Positions 35,843-44,123 of a stretch of 64,000 nucleotides of DNA are shown here, in pieces. This DNA comes from Rhodobacteraceae bacterium XHP0102 (GTDB lineage Bacteria; Pseudomonadota; Alphaproteobacteria; Rhodobacterales; Rhodobacteraceae). Made by a program: the position numbers and the translations under genes. The stretch's first letter is position 1; each line of letters starts with the position of its first letter. The notes under the pieces were generated by a model, which was not told where the DNA came from, made no database searches, and saw only the letters and a program-made list of their open reading frames with translations. Location of the stretch: assembly GCA_025751475.1 (NCBI GenBank), contig JAOWLD010000003.1, positions 248,001-312,000 of the forward strand, written 5' to 3'.

Positions 35843-37405
35843 ATGCATATGAGCGATGATCCCCCGAAACGCCGCCGCGCTGGCGGTGCGCGCGCCAAGC
35901 ATAGAGGGGGGGATCAGGCCGCGATTGCGCAAATGCCATGGCGTGTGCCACGCAACCCAGATCAACCGACCGAACCAATGCACCCCGAAGGGGTTGTTGC
36001 AATCCATCAAAACGCGATGCGCATCCTGCGCGAATTGGGGCTAGAGATGCTTCATCCCGAGGCGCGGCGCATTCTGGTTGCGGCAGGGTGTCGCCAAGAG
36101 GGCGAGACGATCTTTTTCGATCCTGAGTTTGTGACCGAAATGGTCGCGCGTGCGCCCGCCTCTTTCACCGTTACCCCCCGCAACCCTGCGCGCAAACTGA
36201 CCATCGGTGACGGGCATATGGTTTTTGGCAATGTCTCCTCGCCCCCCAATGCATGGGATTTGGAGCGGGGCAAACGCGCGGGCGATTTCGACACCTTCCG
36301 CGCCTTCATCAAGCTGACGCAATATTTCAACTGCATCCATTTTGCCGGCGGCTATCCAGTGGAGCCGATTGATATTCACCCCTCAATCCGCCACCTCGAC
36401 TGTCTGCACGAGAAACTGATCGCGACCGACAAGGTGGTGCATACCTATTGCCTTGGCAAAGAGCGGGTCGAAGACGCGATGGAAATGGTGCGGATTGCGG
36501 GGGGGCTGAGCCATGAGGAATTCGAGGCAACACCGCGCTTTTATACCAATATCAATTCGGTTAGCCCGCTGAAACATGACTATCCAATGTTGGATGGGGC
36601 GATGCGTATGGCGCGCCGTGGGCAGCCTGTCGTGGTGACCCCTTTTACACTGGCGGGGGCGATGGCCCCCGTGACCCTTGCAGGTGCCGTATCCTTATCC
36701 ATTGCCGAGGCCTTGGGCGCGATTGCCCTGTTGCAATATATCGCGCCGCACGCGCCTGTGGTGCTTGGCACATTCACCTCGAATGTCGATATGAAATCGG
36801 GCGCGCCTGCCTTTGGCACGCCTGAATACATCCGTGCGACCCAGATGACGGGACAGATGGCGCGGTTTTATGGGCTGCCGCTGCGCTCCAGCGGGGTTTG
36901 CGCGGCCAATGTGCCCGATGGTCAAGCACAGGCGGAAACCCTGCAAAGCCTTTGGGCGGCGGTGCAATCAGGGACCAATATGGTCTATCATGCGGCAGGT
37001 TGGCTAGAGGGCGGGTTGATCGCCAGCCCCGAGAAATTCGTGATGGATTGTGAATTGCTGCAACAATTCCAACGGTATTTTGATCCGGTCTTGACCCAGA
37101 CCAGTGCGGATGATCTGGCCTTTGAGGCGGTGCGCGATGTGGGCGCGGGAGGGCATTATTTTGGCACGCCGCACACGCAGGCCCGCTACAGCACAGCGTT
37201 TTATCAGCCGTTTCATTCCGATTGGCGTAATTTCGAGGCCTGGGACAAAGATGGCGCCCTCTGGAGTGCCGCGCGCGCGCATGGGATTTACAAGGCCATT
37301 CTGGCGGAGGCGACAGACCCGCCCCTTGATCCAAGCATCCGCGAAGAATTGGATGCCTTTGTCGCCAAGCGCAAGGCGGAAGGCGGCGCGCCGACAGATT
37401 TTTAG
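35843..37405 (+). CDS. Trimethylamine methyltransferase (MttB) family protein, non-pyrrolysine
   Basis: A 520-residue TIM-barrel protein of the MttB superfamily. Members demethylate quaternary or tertiary amines and pass the methyl group to a corrinoid protein. Family segments include LGLEMLHPEARRILVAAGC, HFAGGYPVEPIDIHPSIRHL, VTPFTLAGAMAPVTLAGAVS and TSADDLAFEAVRDVGAGGHY, then GTPHTQARYSTAFYQP. There is no in-frame UAG, so the protein does not use pyrrolysine and belongs with MtgB-like homologues acting on glycine betaine, carnitine or related compounds. No corrinoid protein or reductive activase gene is near. The substrate is unknown. Confidence 0.9.
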   Translation: MHMSDDPPKRRRAGGARAKHRGGDQAAIAQMPWRVPRNPDQPTEPMHPEGVVAIHQNAMRILRELGLEMLHPEARRILVAAGCRQEGETIFFDPEFVTEMVARAPASFTVTPRNPARKLTIGDGHMVFGNVSSPPNAWDLERGKRAGDFDTFRAFIKLTQYFNCIHFAGGYPVEPIDIHPSIRHLDCLHEKLIATDKVVHTYCLGKERVEDAMEMVRIAGGLSHEEFEATPRFYTNINSVSPLKHDYPMLDGAMRMARRGQPVVVTPFTLAGAMAPVTLAGAVSLSIAEALGAIALLQYIAPHAPVVLGTFTSNVDMKSGAPAFGTPEYIRATQMTGQMARFYGLPLRSSGVCAANVPDGQAQAETLQSLWAAVQSGTNMVYHAAGWLEGGLIASPEKFVMDCELLQQFQRYFDPVLTQTSADDLAFEAVRDVGAGGHYFGTPHTQARYSTAFYQPFHSDWRNFEAWDKDGALWSAARAHGIYKAILAEATDPPLDPSIREELDAFVAKRKAEGGAPTDF

Positions 37406-37445
37406 GCGGATAATCAAGGCTTTGTTAAGGAATGACCCGCTATAG

Positions 37446-37467
37446 CTTGGGCCTTGAGTTGCCCAAG
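37446..37467 (+). promoter_or_regulatory. Inverted repeat upstream of the H-NOX gene
   Basis: A perfect 7-base inverted repeat CTTGGGC/GCCCAAG with an 8-base spacer, ending 18 bases before the H-NOX ATG at 37486. It could be an operator or an mRNA hairpin. Confidence 0.45.
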
Positions 37468-37485
37468 ACAAGACGGGACGAGGCG

Positions 37486-38085
37486 ATGCAGGGTTTTGTA
37501 AACCGCGCCTTTCAACAATATGTGCAAGATATGCACGGGACCGCTGCGTGGGAAGAAATCCGCGTGGTTGCGGGCGCGCCGTTGGACGGGTTTGAAGCGA
37601 TGCTGCCTTGTGACGCGCAATCGACCCGACATTTGCTTGATGCGATGGCGTGCCATTTGAACCTCAGCGCGGAGGCATTGTGGGAGGATTTGGGGCTCTA
37701 CCTCATCACCCACCCTCGGATGGAGGCAATACGGCGCCTGTTGCGCTTTGGAGGGCGGGATTTTGTCGAATTTATTTGGTCCTTGGCGGATCTGCATGAT
37801 CGCGGGCGGCTGGCGCTGGCCTCATTGGACCTGCCCCGCGTCCATATCCAAAGCGAGATGCACGGTGATATGCTGCGCTTTGATCTGGCGGTGACATGGG
37901 TCATGGAGGGGGGGCTGTGCCTGATTTTGGGGGCGCTTCAGGCCATGGCAGATGAATATGGAACCTTGGCCGTGATCCGCGTGGACAAGGGGCGGATCGT
38001 GGTGGAGTGCCACGATTTGGGCTATGGTCCAGGCCGCAGTTTTGCGCTGATCGGAGCCGACCGCCTGCGCGAGGTGGCACGATGA
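37486..38085 (+). CDS. H-NOX (HNOB) heme-NO-binding domain protein, YxSxR missing
   Basis: A 199-residue homologue of the heme domain of soluble guanylate cyclase. The N-terminus MQGFVNRAFQQYVQDMHG and the helical core (DLGLYLITHPRMEAIRRLLR) match the family. The proximal heme ligand is probably His104 in SLADLHDRGRLAL, equivalent to LDALHDHL in other H-NOX proteins. The heme-propionate motif YxSxR is not there: the aligned residues are about 134-138, LAVTW. It overlaps the next gene (HNOBA-GGDEF) by 4 bases, so the two probably form a sensor-cyclase pair. Heme binding, and NO as ligand, are inferred. Confidence 0.85.
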   Translation: MQGFVNRAFQQYVQDMHGTAAWEEIRVVAGAPLDGFEAMLPCDAQSTRHLLDAMACHLNLSAEALWEDLGLYLITHPRMEAIRRLLRFGGRDFVEFIWSLADLHDRGRLALASLDLPRVHIQSEMHGDMLRFDLAVTWVMEGGLCLILGALQAMADEYGTLAVIRVDKGRIVVECHDLGYGPGRSFALIGADRLREVAR

Positions 38086-39089
38086 TACCCCGCATGGACA
38101 CGGGGCTGTCGATGCCACTGCCTGTTCCCGACTGGGCGGTTTTAGCGCCGCTTTTGCCAATGCATTTGGCCTGTGATGCGGGGGGGCGTGTGACCTCGGT
38201 TGGGCCGACCGCGGCCAAGATGCTGGCGGCGGCCTCCGATGATCTTCTGGGGCGCGATCTGTTCGATTTGGTGATTTTCAAATCGCCAAAATCCGCACAG
38301 AATTTTGCGCAGCTGCACGAGATTGCGGGTGCGCGCGTGCAGCTGTGCTTTGTGAATGCGCCGCAAATCACCCTGCGCGCCGTGGTCAGCGCATGGGCGG
38401 ATGGGGCGGTGTTGAGCCTGTCTTTGGGGTTGAATTTCGTCCAAGGGATTGCGGAATGGGACCTGCATCTGTCCGATTTCCCCCACACTGATCAAACGGT
38501 TGAGTTGCTGTATTTGCAAGAGGCCAATAACGCGGTCACCCGCGAGAGCCGTGCGCTGACCGAACGGCTGTTCACCGCCCGCGCCTTGGCCGAGCGGGAG
38601 GCGTTGACGGACCCGCTCACGGGGCTGGCCAATCGCCGTGCGTTGGAGCGGGCGCTGCCGCGCCTCTTGTCGCGCGCTGATCGCCCCTTTGCGCTGATGC
38701 ATATTGATCTGGACCGCTTCAAGGCCGTGAATGATGGCTATGGCCATGCAGCGGGGGATATGGTTTTGGCGCAGGTCGGGCGCATCTTGCGCAGCGATAT
38801 CCGTGCAGGCGATTTCGCCGCACGCATGGGCGGGGATGAATTTGTCATCATGCTGTCCCATATGACCGATCCCGCCACCCTGGGTGAACTGGCGGCGCGT
38901 TTGATCAAAAACCTTGAGACACCCGTTGCCGTGGAGGGTGGTTTGGCGCGGATTTCAGCGTCAATCGGCATCGCGATTTCCACGGATTTTGGGCAAGATG
39001 CCCGCGCGATGCTGCGGGCCGCGGATGAGGCGCTGTATAACGCCAAAGGTGCGGGGCGCGGCGGATTTGCCTATGCCCGTGTCGATTAA
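38082..39089 (+). CDS. Diguanylate cyclase with HNOBA-like N-terminal domain
   Basis: A 335-residue cytosolic protein. Residues about 15-130 resemble the H-NOX-associated (HNOBA, PAS-like) domain of guanylate cyclases (HLACDAGGRVTSVGP, then LLGRDLFDLV). A coiled-coil linker spans about 140-172 and leads to a GGDEF domain with DPLTGLANRRALERA, HIDLDRFKAVNDGYGH and the active signature GGDEF at 250-254. An inhibitory site RAGD lies at 241-244, exactly five residues before it. The start overlaps the H-NOX stop (ATGA). The model is that H-NOX state controls c-di-GMP output. The gene ends overlapping a convergent lipoprotein gene by 4 bases. Confidence 0.9.
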   Translation: MIPRMDTGLSMPLPVPDWAVLAPLLPMHLACDAGGRVTSVGPTAAKMLAAASDDLLGRDLFDLVIFKSPKSAQNFAQLHEIAGARVQLCFVNAPQITLRAVVSAWADGAVLSLSLGLNFVQGIAEWDLHLSDFPHTDQTVELLYLQEANNAVTRESRALTERLFTARALAEREALTDPLTGLANRRALERALPRLLSRADRPFALMHIDLDRFKAVNDGYGHAAGDMVLAQVGRILRSDIRAGDFAARMGGDEFVIMLSHMTDPATLGELAARLIKNLETPVAVEGGLARISASIGIAISTDFGQDARAMLRAADEALYNAKGAGRGGFAYARVD

Positions 39090-39661
39090 GGTGTCGCCTC
39101 CGCGCGCCCTTCGAGCAATTCAGGATACCAGAAACTGAGGCCCAATTGCCGCGCGGCAGGTAAGGACAAGATCGGGCTGTCCAAGCCTTGATCGCGCTGA
39201 TAGCTGCGAATGGCGGCTTTGGTGGGGGCGTCCATCTCGCCCGTGATGGCACCGCTGTATTTTCCGCGCGCTTGCAAGGCGCGCTGCAATGCGGAGATGA
39301 ACGCGGCATCTTTTTCCACATCGCAAATGGTTTCAAACCAGCGTTCGCGGCGCTCTTCTACGATCACTTGGCGGGTTTCGGTGCGAAAGCGGGCGGGGCG
39401 CAACACCGCCCCTTGCGCATCCGTGATGGCGGGGCGGGTGGTGATCTGCTCGGTGACGGTTTCAATCACCGCAGGCGTGACTTGCAGCCCGTAACAGGCA
39501 TCAGGCCGGGCATCGGGCGGACCTGCGCCGCGCTGCACTTCGGCAATATTGGGCGCGATCTGCCCGCGCAGGCCTGTGCCATCTTCAAACGGGGCTGCCG
39601 CGACACAGCCACAAAGGCCGAGGCACAGGCCCAAAAGCCGATAGATCCGCGCATGGCTCAT
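39086..39661 (-). CDS. Putative lipoprotein with peptidoglycan-binding (PG_binding_1) domain
   Basis: A 191-residue predicted outer-envelope protein. The N-terminus is MSHARIYRLLGLCLGLCGC with a lipobox-like LCGC. Middle residues are unremarkable. The C-terminus (AFISALQRALQARGKYSG, then GEMDAPTKAAIRSYQRDQGL) is a typical three-helix PG_binding_1 repeat. The start at 39661 was chosen for the signal; the frame is open to 39724. It converges with the diguanylate cyclase gene. No enzyme domain is seen, so it may anchor at the cell wall. Confidence 0.82.
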   Translation of the reverse strand: MSHARIYRLLGLCLGLCGCVAAAPFEDGTGLRGQIAPNIAEVQRGAGPPDARPDACYGLQVTPAVIETVTEQITTRPAITDAQGAVLRPARFRTETRQVIVEERRERWFETICDVEKDAAFISALQRALQARGKYSGAITGEMDAPTKAAIRSYQRDQGLDSPILSLPAARQLGLSFWYPELLEGRAEATP

Positions 39662-39739
39662 CGTGAACTGCCCAAAATTATCTCTATTTTCGCGCGAGAA
39701 TAAGACAATCGCACAAAAGGGCAATGGATTTGCCCGCCG

Positions 39740-40126
39740 CTAACCCTGTTGTGCGGCAGGGTGATGCAAAACAATCTCATCCAGCATGGGGGAAATATCC
39801 TCGATCTTTTCTGCGATGATATGAGTGATCCCCGCCTGACGCTGTAACCGCCCGGTCACCCGCATCAGCCGCGAAGCGATCACCGCACGGCGAAACTGCT
39901 GATAAGTTTTCTGCCAGATGATCACATTGCAGGTGCCAAATTCATCCTCAAGTGTCACGAAAATCACCCCCTTGGCCGTGCCAGGGCGTTGGCGCAGCAC
40001 AACCAGCCCCGCGACACAAACCCGCGCGCCCTCATGGGGCAAATGCAGCAGGTGATGTGGCAGGCAATCAGGCGGTTTTGGCCAGTGCCGTGGGGCAAGT
40101 TGCGGTTCGATGGGACACCTCAGATT
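39740..40126 (-). pseudogene. dnaE2: 3' remnant of dnaE2 (error-prone polymerase ImuC): OB-fold tail
   Basis: The open stretch encodes about 128 residues matching only the end of DnaE2. The last 100 residues are the OB-fold: HEGARVCVAGLVVLRQRPG, GTAKGVIFVTLEDEFG, CNVIIWQKTYQQF and the closing HIIAEKIEDISPMLDE. The polymerase, PHP and finger domains (some 900 residues) are absent and a stop lies in frame at 40127-40129. No ATG or GTG starts the frame; the first usable start is TTG at 40042. Directly upstream is a LexA-type site and promoter. It is either a deletion scar of an imuA-imuB-dnaE2 operon or, less likely, a stand-alone OB-fold SOS protein. Confidence 0.72.
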
Positions 40127-40129
40127 TTA

Positions 40130-40162
40130 GAACAAAAATAGAACATTTACGCGTAAAATCAA
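40130..40162 (-). promoter_or_regulatory. LexA-type SOS box overlapping a predicted promoter
   Basis: GAAC-N7-GAAC at 40130-40144 (GTTC-TATTTTT-GTTC on the minus strand) is the alphaproteobacterial LexA recognition pattern. On the minus strand TTGATT (40162-40157), a 16-base spacer and TATTTT (40140-40135) form a promoter whose -10 lies inside the box, as expected for LexA repression. It points at the dnaE2 remnant. The pattern alone can occur by chance in a sequence of this length. Confidence 0.6.
40146..40157. promoter_or_regulatory. 12-base perfect palindrome between dnaE2 remnant and ferredoxin gene
   Basis: TTTACGCGTAAA is a perfect palindrome next to the LexA-type site and about 100 bases before the ferredoxin start. 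It is a possible operator for the ferredoxin gene or part of the SOS promoter spacer. Confidence 0.4.
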
Positions 40163-40221
40163 GGATGCAGTCTTGTGATAAAATTCGGGACTGGAAAGCG
40201 CGCTTTCGGGGCGCTACCTAG

Positions 40222-40584
<363 letters not shown>

Positions 40585-40608
40585 GGCAAAAGCCCTCAAT
40601 CTGACACC

Positions 40609-40641
40609 AAAGCCCGCCACCCGATGGTTGCGGGCTTTGAT
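40609..40641 (+). terminator. Terminator after the ferredoxin gene
   Basis: Inverted repeat AAAGCCCGC/GCGGGCTTT (40609-40617, 40630-40638), extended by an inner ACC/GGT pair in the loop. The T tract is short. Confidence 0.62.
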
Positions 40642-40733
40642 GCGCTTGGGGTTGACTTCGCCTGCCTGCCCATGTGTATCGGCGGCAGAGGATTGACGGG
40701 TCAAAATCTGACCAAAACATGGGATATTTCGTG

Positions 40734-42512
40734 ATGCATCCATTTCGCAGCCACACCTGCGCCGCGCTGACTCAAGAAAATGTTGGCCAAACCATTCGCC
40801 TGTCTGGATGGGTTCATCGCGTACGCGATCATGGCGGGGTGCTGTTCATTGATTTGCGCGATCATTTCGGCATGACCCAGTTGTTATGCGATCCCGACAG
40901 CCCCGTTTTTGCCGAGGTGGAAAAACTGCGCGCGGAATGGTGTATCCGCATTGATGGTGAGGTGAAGGCGCGTGACGCAAGCCTTGTGAACCCCAAAATT
41001 CCAACGGGTGAGATTGAGGTTTTCATCCGCGATCTGGAGGTTCTGGGCGCGGCGGGTGAATTGCCGCTGACCGTGTTTGGGGATCAGGAATATCCCGAGG
41101 AAACCCGCCTGCGCTATCGCTATCTCGATTTGCGCCGCGAGGTGATGCAAAAGAACATGACCCTGCGCTCGGATGTCGTGGCCTCGATCCGCAAGCGGAT
41201 GTGGGATAAGGGCTTTCGCGAGTTTCAGACCCCAATCATCACCGCCTCCAGCCCTGAAGGCGCGCGTGATTTCCTTGTGCCTTCGCGCCTGCATCCGGGC
41301 AAGTTTTACGCCCTGCCACAGGCGCCGCAGCAGTTTAAGCAGCTGTTGATGGTCTCGGGCTTTGATAAATATTTCCAAATCGCCCCTTGTTTCCGTGACG
41401 AGGACCCGCGCGCGGATCGTTCGCCGACTGATTTCTATCAGCTCGACATGGAAATGAGCTTTGTCACACAGCAAGATGTGTTTGACACCATTCAGCCCGT
41501 GATCCGTGGCCTGTTCGAGGAATTTGGCAAAGGCAAAACGGTCGATCAGGATTGGCCGCAAATCTCCTACAAAGATGCCGCGCTGTGGTATGGCACCGAT
41601 AAGCCTGACCTGCGCAACCCGATTAAAATGGAAGTTGTGAGCGCGCATTTCAAAGACTCGGGCTTTGCGATTTTCGCGAAAATCCTTGAGCAGGACGGAA
41701 CCGAAGTGCGCGCCATCCCCGCCCCCACGGGCGGCAGCCGCAAATTCTGCGACCGCATGAATTCTTGGGCGCAAGGGCAAGGGCTGCCTGGCATGGGTTA
41801 TATTCTGTGGCGCGCCGATGACACAGGTGCCTTGGAGGCCGCAGGCCCCTTGGCCAAGAACATCGGTCCAGAGCGCAGTGAAGCGATCCGTCTGCAACTG
41901 GGTCTGGATGTTGGCGATGCGGCCTTTTTCATGGCGGGCAAGCCTGCGGATTTCGAGGCCATCGCGGGCCGCGCACGCACCGAAATTGGCCGCGAATTGG
42001 GGCTGATTGACGAGAACCGTTTCGCTTTTGCATGGATCGTGGATTTCCCGATGTATGAAAAGGACGAGGAGACGGGCAAAATCGATTTCAGCCATAACCC
42101 GTTTTCGATGCCCCAAGGCGGGGTTGAGGCGCTTCAGGGCGACCCGCTGCAGGTGTTGGGATATCAATATGATTTGGCCTGCAACGGCTATGAATTGGTC
42201 TCGGGCGCAATCCGCAATCACAAGCTGGAGATCATGTTCAAGGCCTTTGAACTGGCAGGCTATGGTGAGGACGAAGTGCGCCGCCGCTTTGGTGGCATGG
42301 TCAACGCGTTCCAATTTGGCGCGCCGCCCCATGGGGGCTGTGCGGCAGGGATCGACCGCATCGTGATGCTCTTGGCGGAAACGGCAAATATCCGCGAGGT
42401 GATCCTCTTCCCGATGAACCAACGCGCCGAAGATGTGATGATGAACGCGCCTTCCGAGCCGATGCCAGATCAGTTGATGGAATTGGGGCTGCGGGTATTG
42501 CCGCGCGATTGA
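40734..42512 (+). CDS. aspS: Aspartyl-tRNA synthetase (probably AspRS/AsnRS non-discriminating type)
   Basis: A 592-residue class-II synthetase. The N-terminal OB-fold anticodon domain begins [20 protein letters not shown] and has [20 protein letters not shown]. Motif 2 is [20 protein letters not shown], the bacterial GAD insertion lies about 290-420, and motif 3 is [20 protein letters not shown]. Bacterial length is right. The start at 40734 matches the family N-terminus; the frame is open 60 bases further. Whether it also charges tRNA-Asn depends on GatCAB and AsnRS elsewhere in the genome. Confidence 0.97.
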   Translation: MHPFRSHTCAALTQENVGQTIRLSGWVHRVRDHGGVLFIDLRDHFGMTQLLCDPDSPVFAEVEKLRAEWCIRIDGEVKARDASLVNPKIPTGEIEVFIRDLEVLGAAGELPLTVFGDQEYPEETRLRYRYLDLRREVMQKNMTLRSDVVASIRKRMWDKGFREFQTPIITASSPEGARDFLVPSRLHPGKFYALPQAPQQFKQLLMVSGFDKYFQIAPCFRDEDPRADRSPTDFYQLDMEMSFVTQQDVFDTIQPVIRGLFEEFGKGKTVDQDWPQISYKDAALWYGTDKPDLRNPIKMEVVSAHFKDSGFAIFAKILEQDGTEVRAIPAPTGGSRKFCDRMNSWAQGQGLPGMGYILWRADDTGALEAAGPLAKNIGPERSEAIRLQLGLDVGDAAFFMAGKPADFEAIAGRARTEIGRELGLIDENRFAFAWIVDFPMYEKDEETGKIDFSHNPFSMPQGGVEALQGDPLQVLGYQYDLACNGYELVSGAIRNHKLEIMFKAFELAGYGEDEVRRRFGGMVNAFQFGAPPHGGCAAGIDRIVMLLAETANIREVILFPMNQRAEDVMMNAPSEPMPDQLMELGLRVLPRD

Positions 42513-42590
42513 TCCCGTTTCACTCTTGCCAATAATCACGGCCTCTGCCCTGATGGGTGGGGGTCGTTTGCATTTCGATGGGGTGTATCG

Positions 42591-43289
42591 ATGCAGGATT
42601 TGTCAAATTATGTGCCACCTGCGCGGCCCGATGCTGCGCAGTTACAAGGGCGCTATGCGCGGCTGGAGCGGTTGCGCGCCCATCTGCACGCGGATGAACT
42701 GTTCCGCGCCTATGATGGTGCGGCAGATTTATGGGAATTTCTGCCCTATGGCCCGTTTATATCCGCTGCCGCCTATCATCGCTTTTTGCGCGGCTTTGAG
42801 GCGGGGGATGATCCTGTCTTTTATGCCATCCGCGATTTGGCACGGGGGCAGGTGATTGGGGTGGCCGCCTATCTGCGCATCGCGCCTGAAAAAGGCACGA
42901 TTGAATTGGGGCATATTTGCCTTGGCCCTGCCTTGCAACAAAGCCGTGTTGCAACCGAGGCGTTCTTCCTGATGATCTCATGGGCCTTTGAGGCGGGCTA
43001 TCGGCGGTTTGAGTGGAAATGCGATGCGCGCAACATCCCCTCACGCCGTGCCGCGCAGCGTTTGGGGCTGAGTTACGAGGGTGTGTTTCGTCAAGATAAT
43101 ATTGTCAAAGGCCAAAACCGCGACACCGCATGGTTTGCGGCGATTGATGCAGAATACCCCGCCTTGAAAGAGGCGTTTCAAGCATGGCTTTTGCCACAGA
43201 ATTTTGACGCGCAAGGGCGGCAGATCGAGCGGCTGTCCGATTTAACGCAGCTTGTGCGCGTGTCGCGTGACCCCGTTTTGCGCTTATAG
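42591..43289 (+). CDS. GNAT family N-acetyltransferase (RimJ/L-like)
   Basis: A 232-residue acetyltransferase. The central GNAT fold includes IELGHICLGPALQQSRVATEAF (acetyl-CoA-binding strand/loop region) and FEWKCDARNIPSRRAAQRLGL, then YEGVFRQDNIVKGQNRDTAWF. This order is typical of RimJ/RimL proteins that acetylate protein N-termini or small amines. The last 50 residues are an extension. Its end overlaps the convergent receiver gene by 6 bases. The substrate is unknown. Confidence 0.88.
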   Translation: MQDLSNYVPPARPDAAQLQGRYARLERLRAHLHADELFRAYDGAADLWEFLPYGPFISAAAYHRFLRGFEAGDDPVFYAIRDLARGQVIGVAAYLRIAPEKGTIELGHICLGPALQQSRVATEAFFLMISWAFEAGYRRFEWKCDARNIPSRRAAQRLGLSYEGVFRQDNIVKGQNRDTAWFAAIDAEYPALKEAFQAWLLPQNFDAQGRQIERLSDLTQLVRVSRDPVLRL

Positions 43290-43979
43290 GCGAGGGGACA
43301 TCTCGCTGATCTTTTTGCTCAAGGCGAGGCGCATGGCGCCGCGCGTGTCGCGCATCAATCCACGCGCCTGCGCCTCCAGATCGCGATCACCCGCTTCTTG
43401 GGCGATGCCCATCAGGAACGGGCGCAAATAGGGCAGCGGCGGGTCAGGTTGATCCAACAGATCAATCGCATGGGTCAAATCCTCCCGATAGGCGACCAGA
43501 TCGGGGGTGACCTTGTCATTGGAGATCACCCGCGGTGTGGTTGGGGCCAGTTCGGGTGGCAAATGGCGTAAGATCACCTCTTGATATCGCGCCAAGCTTT
43601 CAATGGGCTTTGCAAGGAAGGCATCTGCGCCTGCCTCGCGTGCCTGTGCGGCGCTCTCCTGCGGATCGGCAGCCGAGCTTGCCAAAATGACGGGCAACCG
43701 CGGCGCGGCCCCCGCCAATTCACGGATCAAATCCAACCCTGACCCATCGGGCAGGCCCAGATCAATGATCGCGATATTTGGGCGATACACGCGCAAATGC
43801 CGTCTGGCCGAGGCCAAACAATCCGCCCGCCTGATCCGTGCGCCCGAGCGCAGACTGAGAAGCCGCAGGGATTCCGAGGCGTAGAGGCTGTCTTCGACAA
43901 TCAAAATTGTCAGGCCCATCAACGGGTTCAGCGCCTGCAATTTGGAATGGCGTTGTGGTGGCAAACTGAACTCATCCAT
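43284..43979 (-). CDS. Stand-alone response regulator with C-terminal tail
   Basis: A 231-residue protein beginning MDEFSLPPQRHSKL. Residues about 22-140 are a receiver domain: LTILIVEDSLYASESLRLL (acidic pair), phospho-Asp73 in IAIIDLGLPDGSGLDL, and Lys124 in AFLAKPIE. The tail (about 140-231) is rich in charge and helix (LTHAIDLLDQPDPPLPYLRP, MGIAQEAGDRDLEAQARGLM) and shows no DNA-binding or GGDEF domain. The start at 43979 follows the receiver family; the frame is open to 44144. The kinase and output are unknown. Confidence 0.85.
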   Translation of the reverse strand: MDEFSLPPQRHSKLQALNPLMGLTILIVEDSLYASESLRLLSLRSGARIRRADCLASARRHLRVYRPNIAIIDLGLPDGSGLDLIRELAGAAPRLPVILASSAADPQESAAQAREAGADAFLAKPIESLARYQEVILRHLPPELAPTTPRVISNDKVTPDLVAYREDLTHAIDLLDQPDPPLPYLRPFLMGIAQEAGDRDLEAQARGLMRDTRGAMRLALSKKISEMSPRL

Positions 43980-44123
43980 CTTTCGAACCCCATTTGATGA
44001 TTCCTTATGTCGATTACAGCGCCTTGCGGTTACTGATCCGTAAACGGGGCGCGGCGAGACGTCACTTGCCCCCACGCTTTTGCACAGGCATATCCTTTTT
44101 GGCAGATCCACAAGGAGACAGAG

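Noticed and set aside
35843-37405. Pyrrolysine in the MttB homologue
   Set aside because: The frame has no internal UAG and ends at a normal UAG stop after a complete 520-residue protein, so amber read-through is not needed.
40884-42539. 551-codon open frame on the minus strand
   Set aside because: It lies fully antisense to aspS, which has all synthetase motifs. Long antisense frames are expected in GC-rich genes with this codon use, and no protein family is recognisable.
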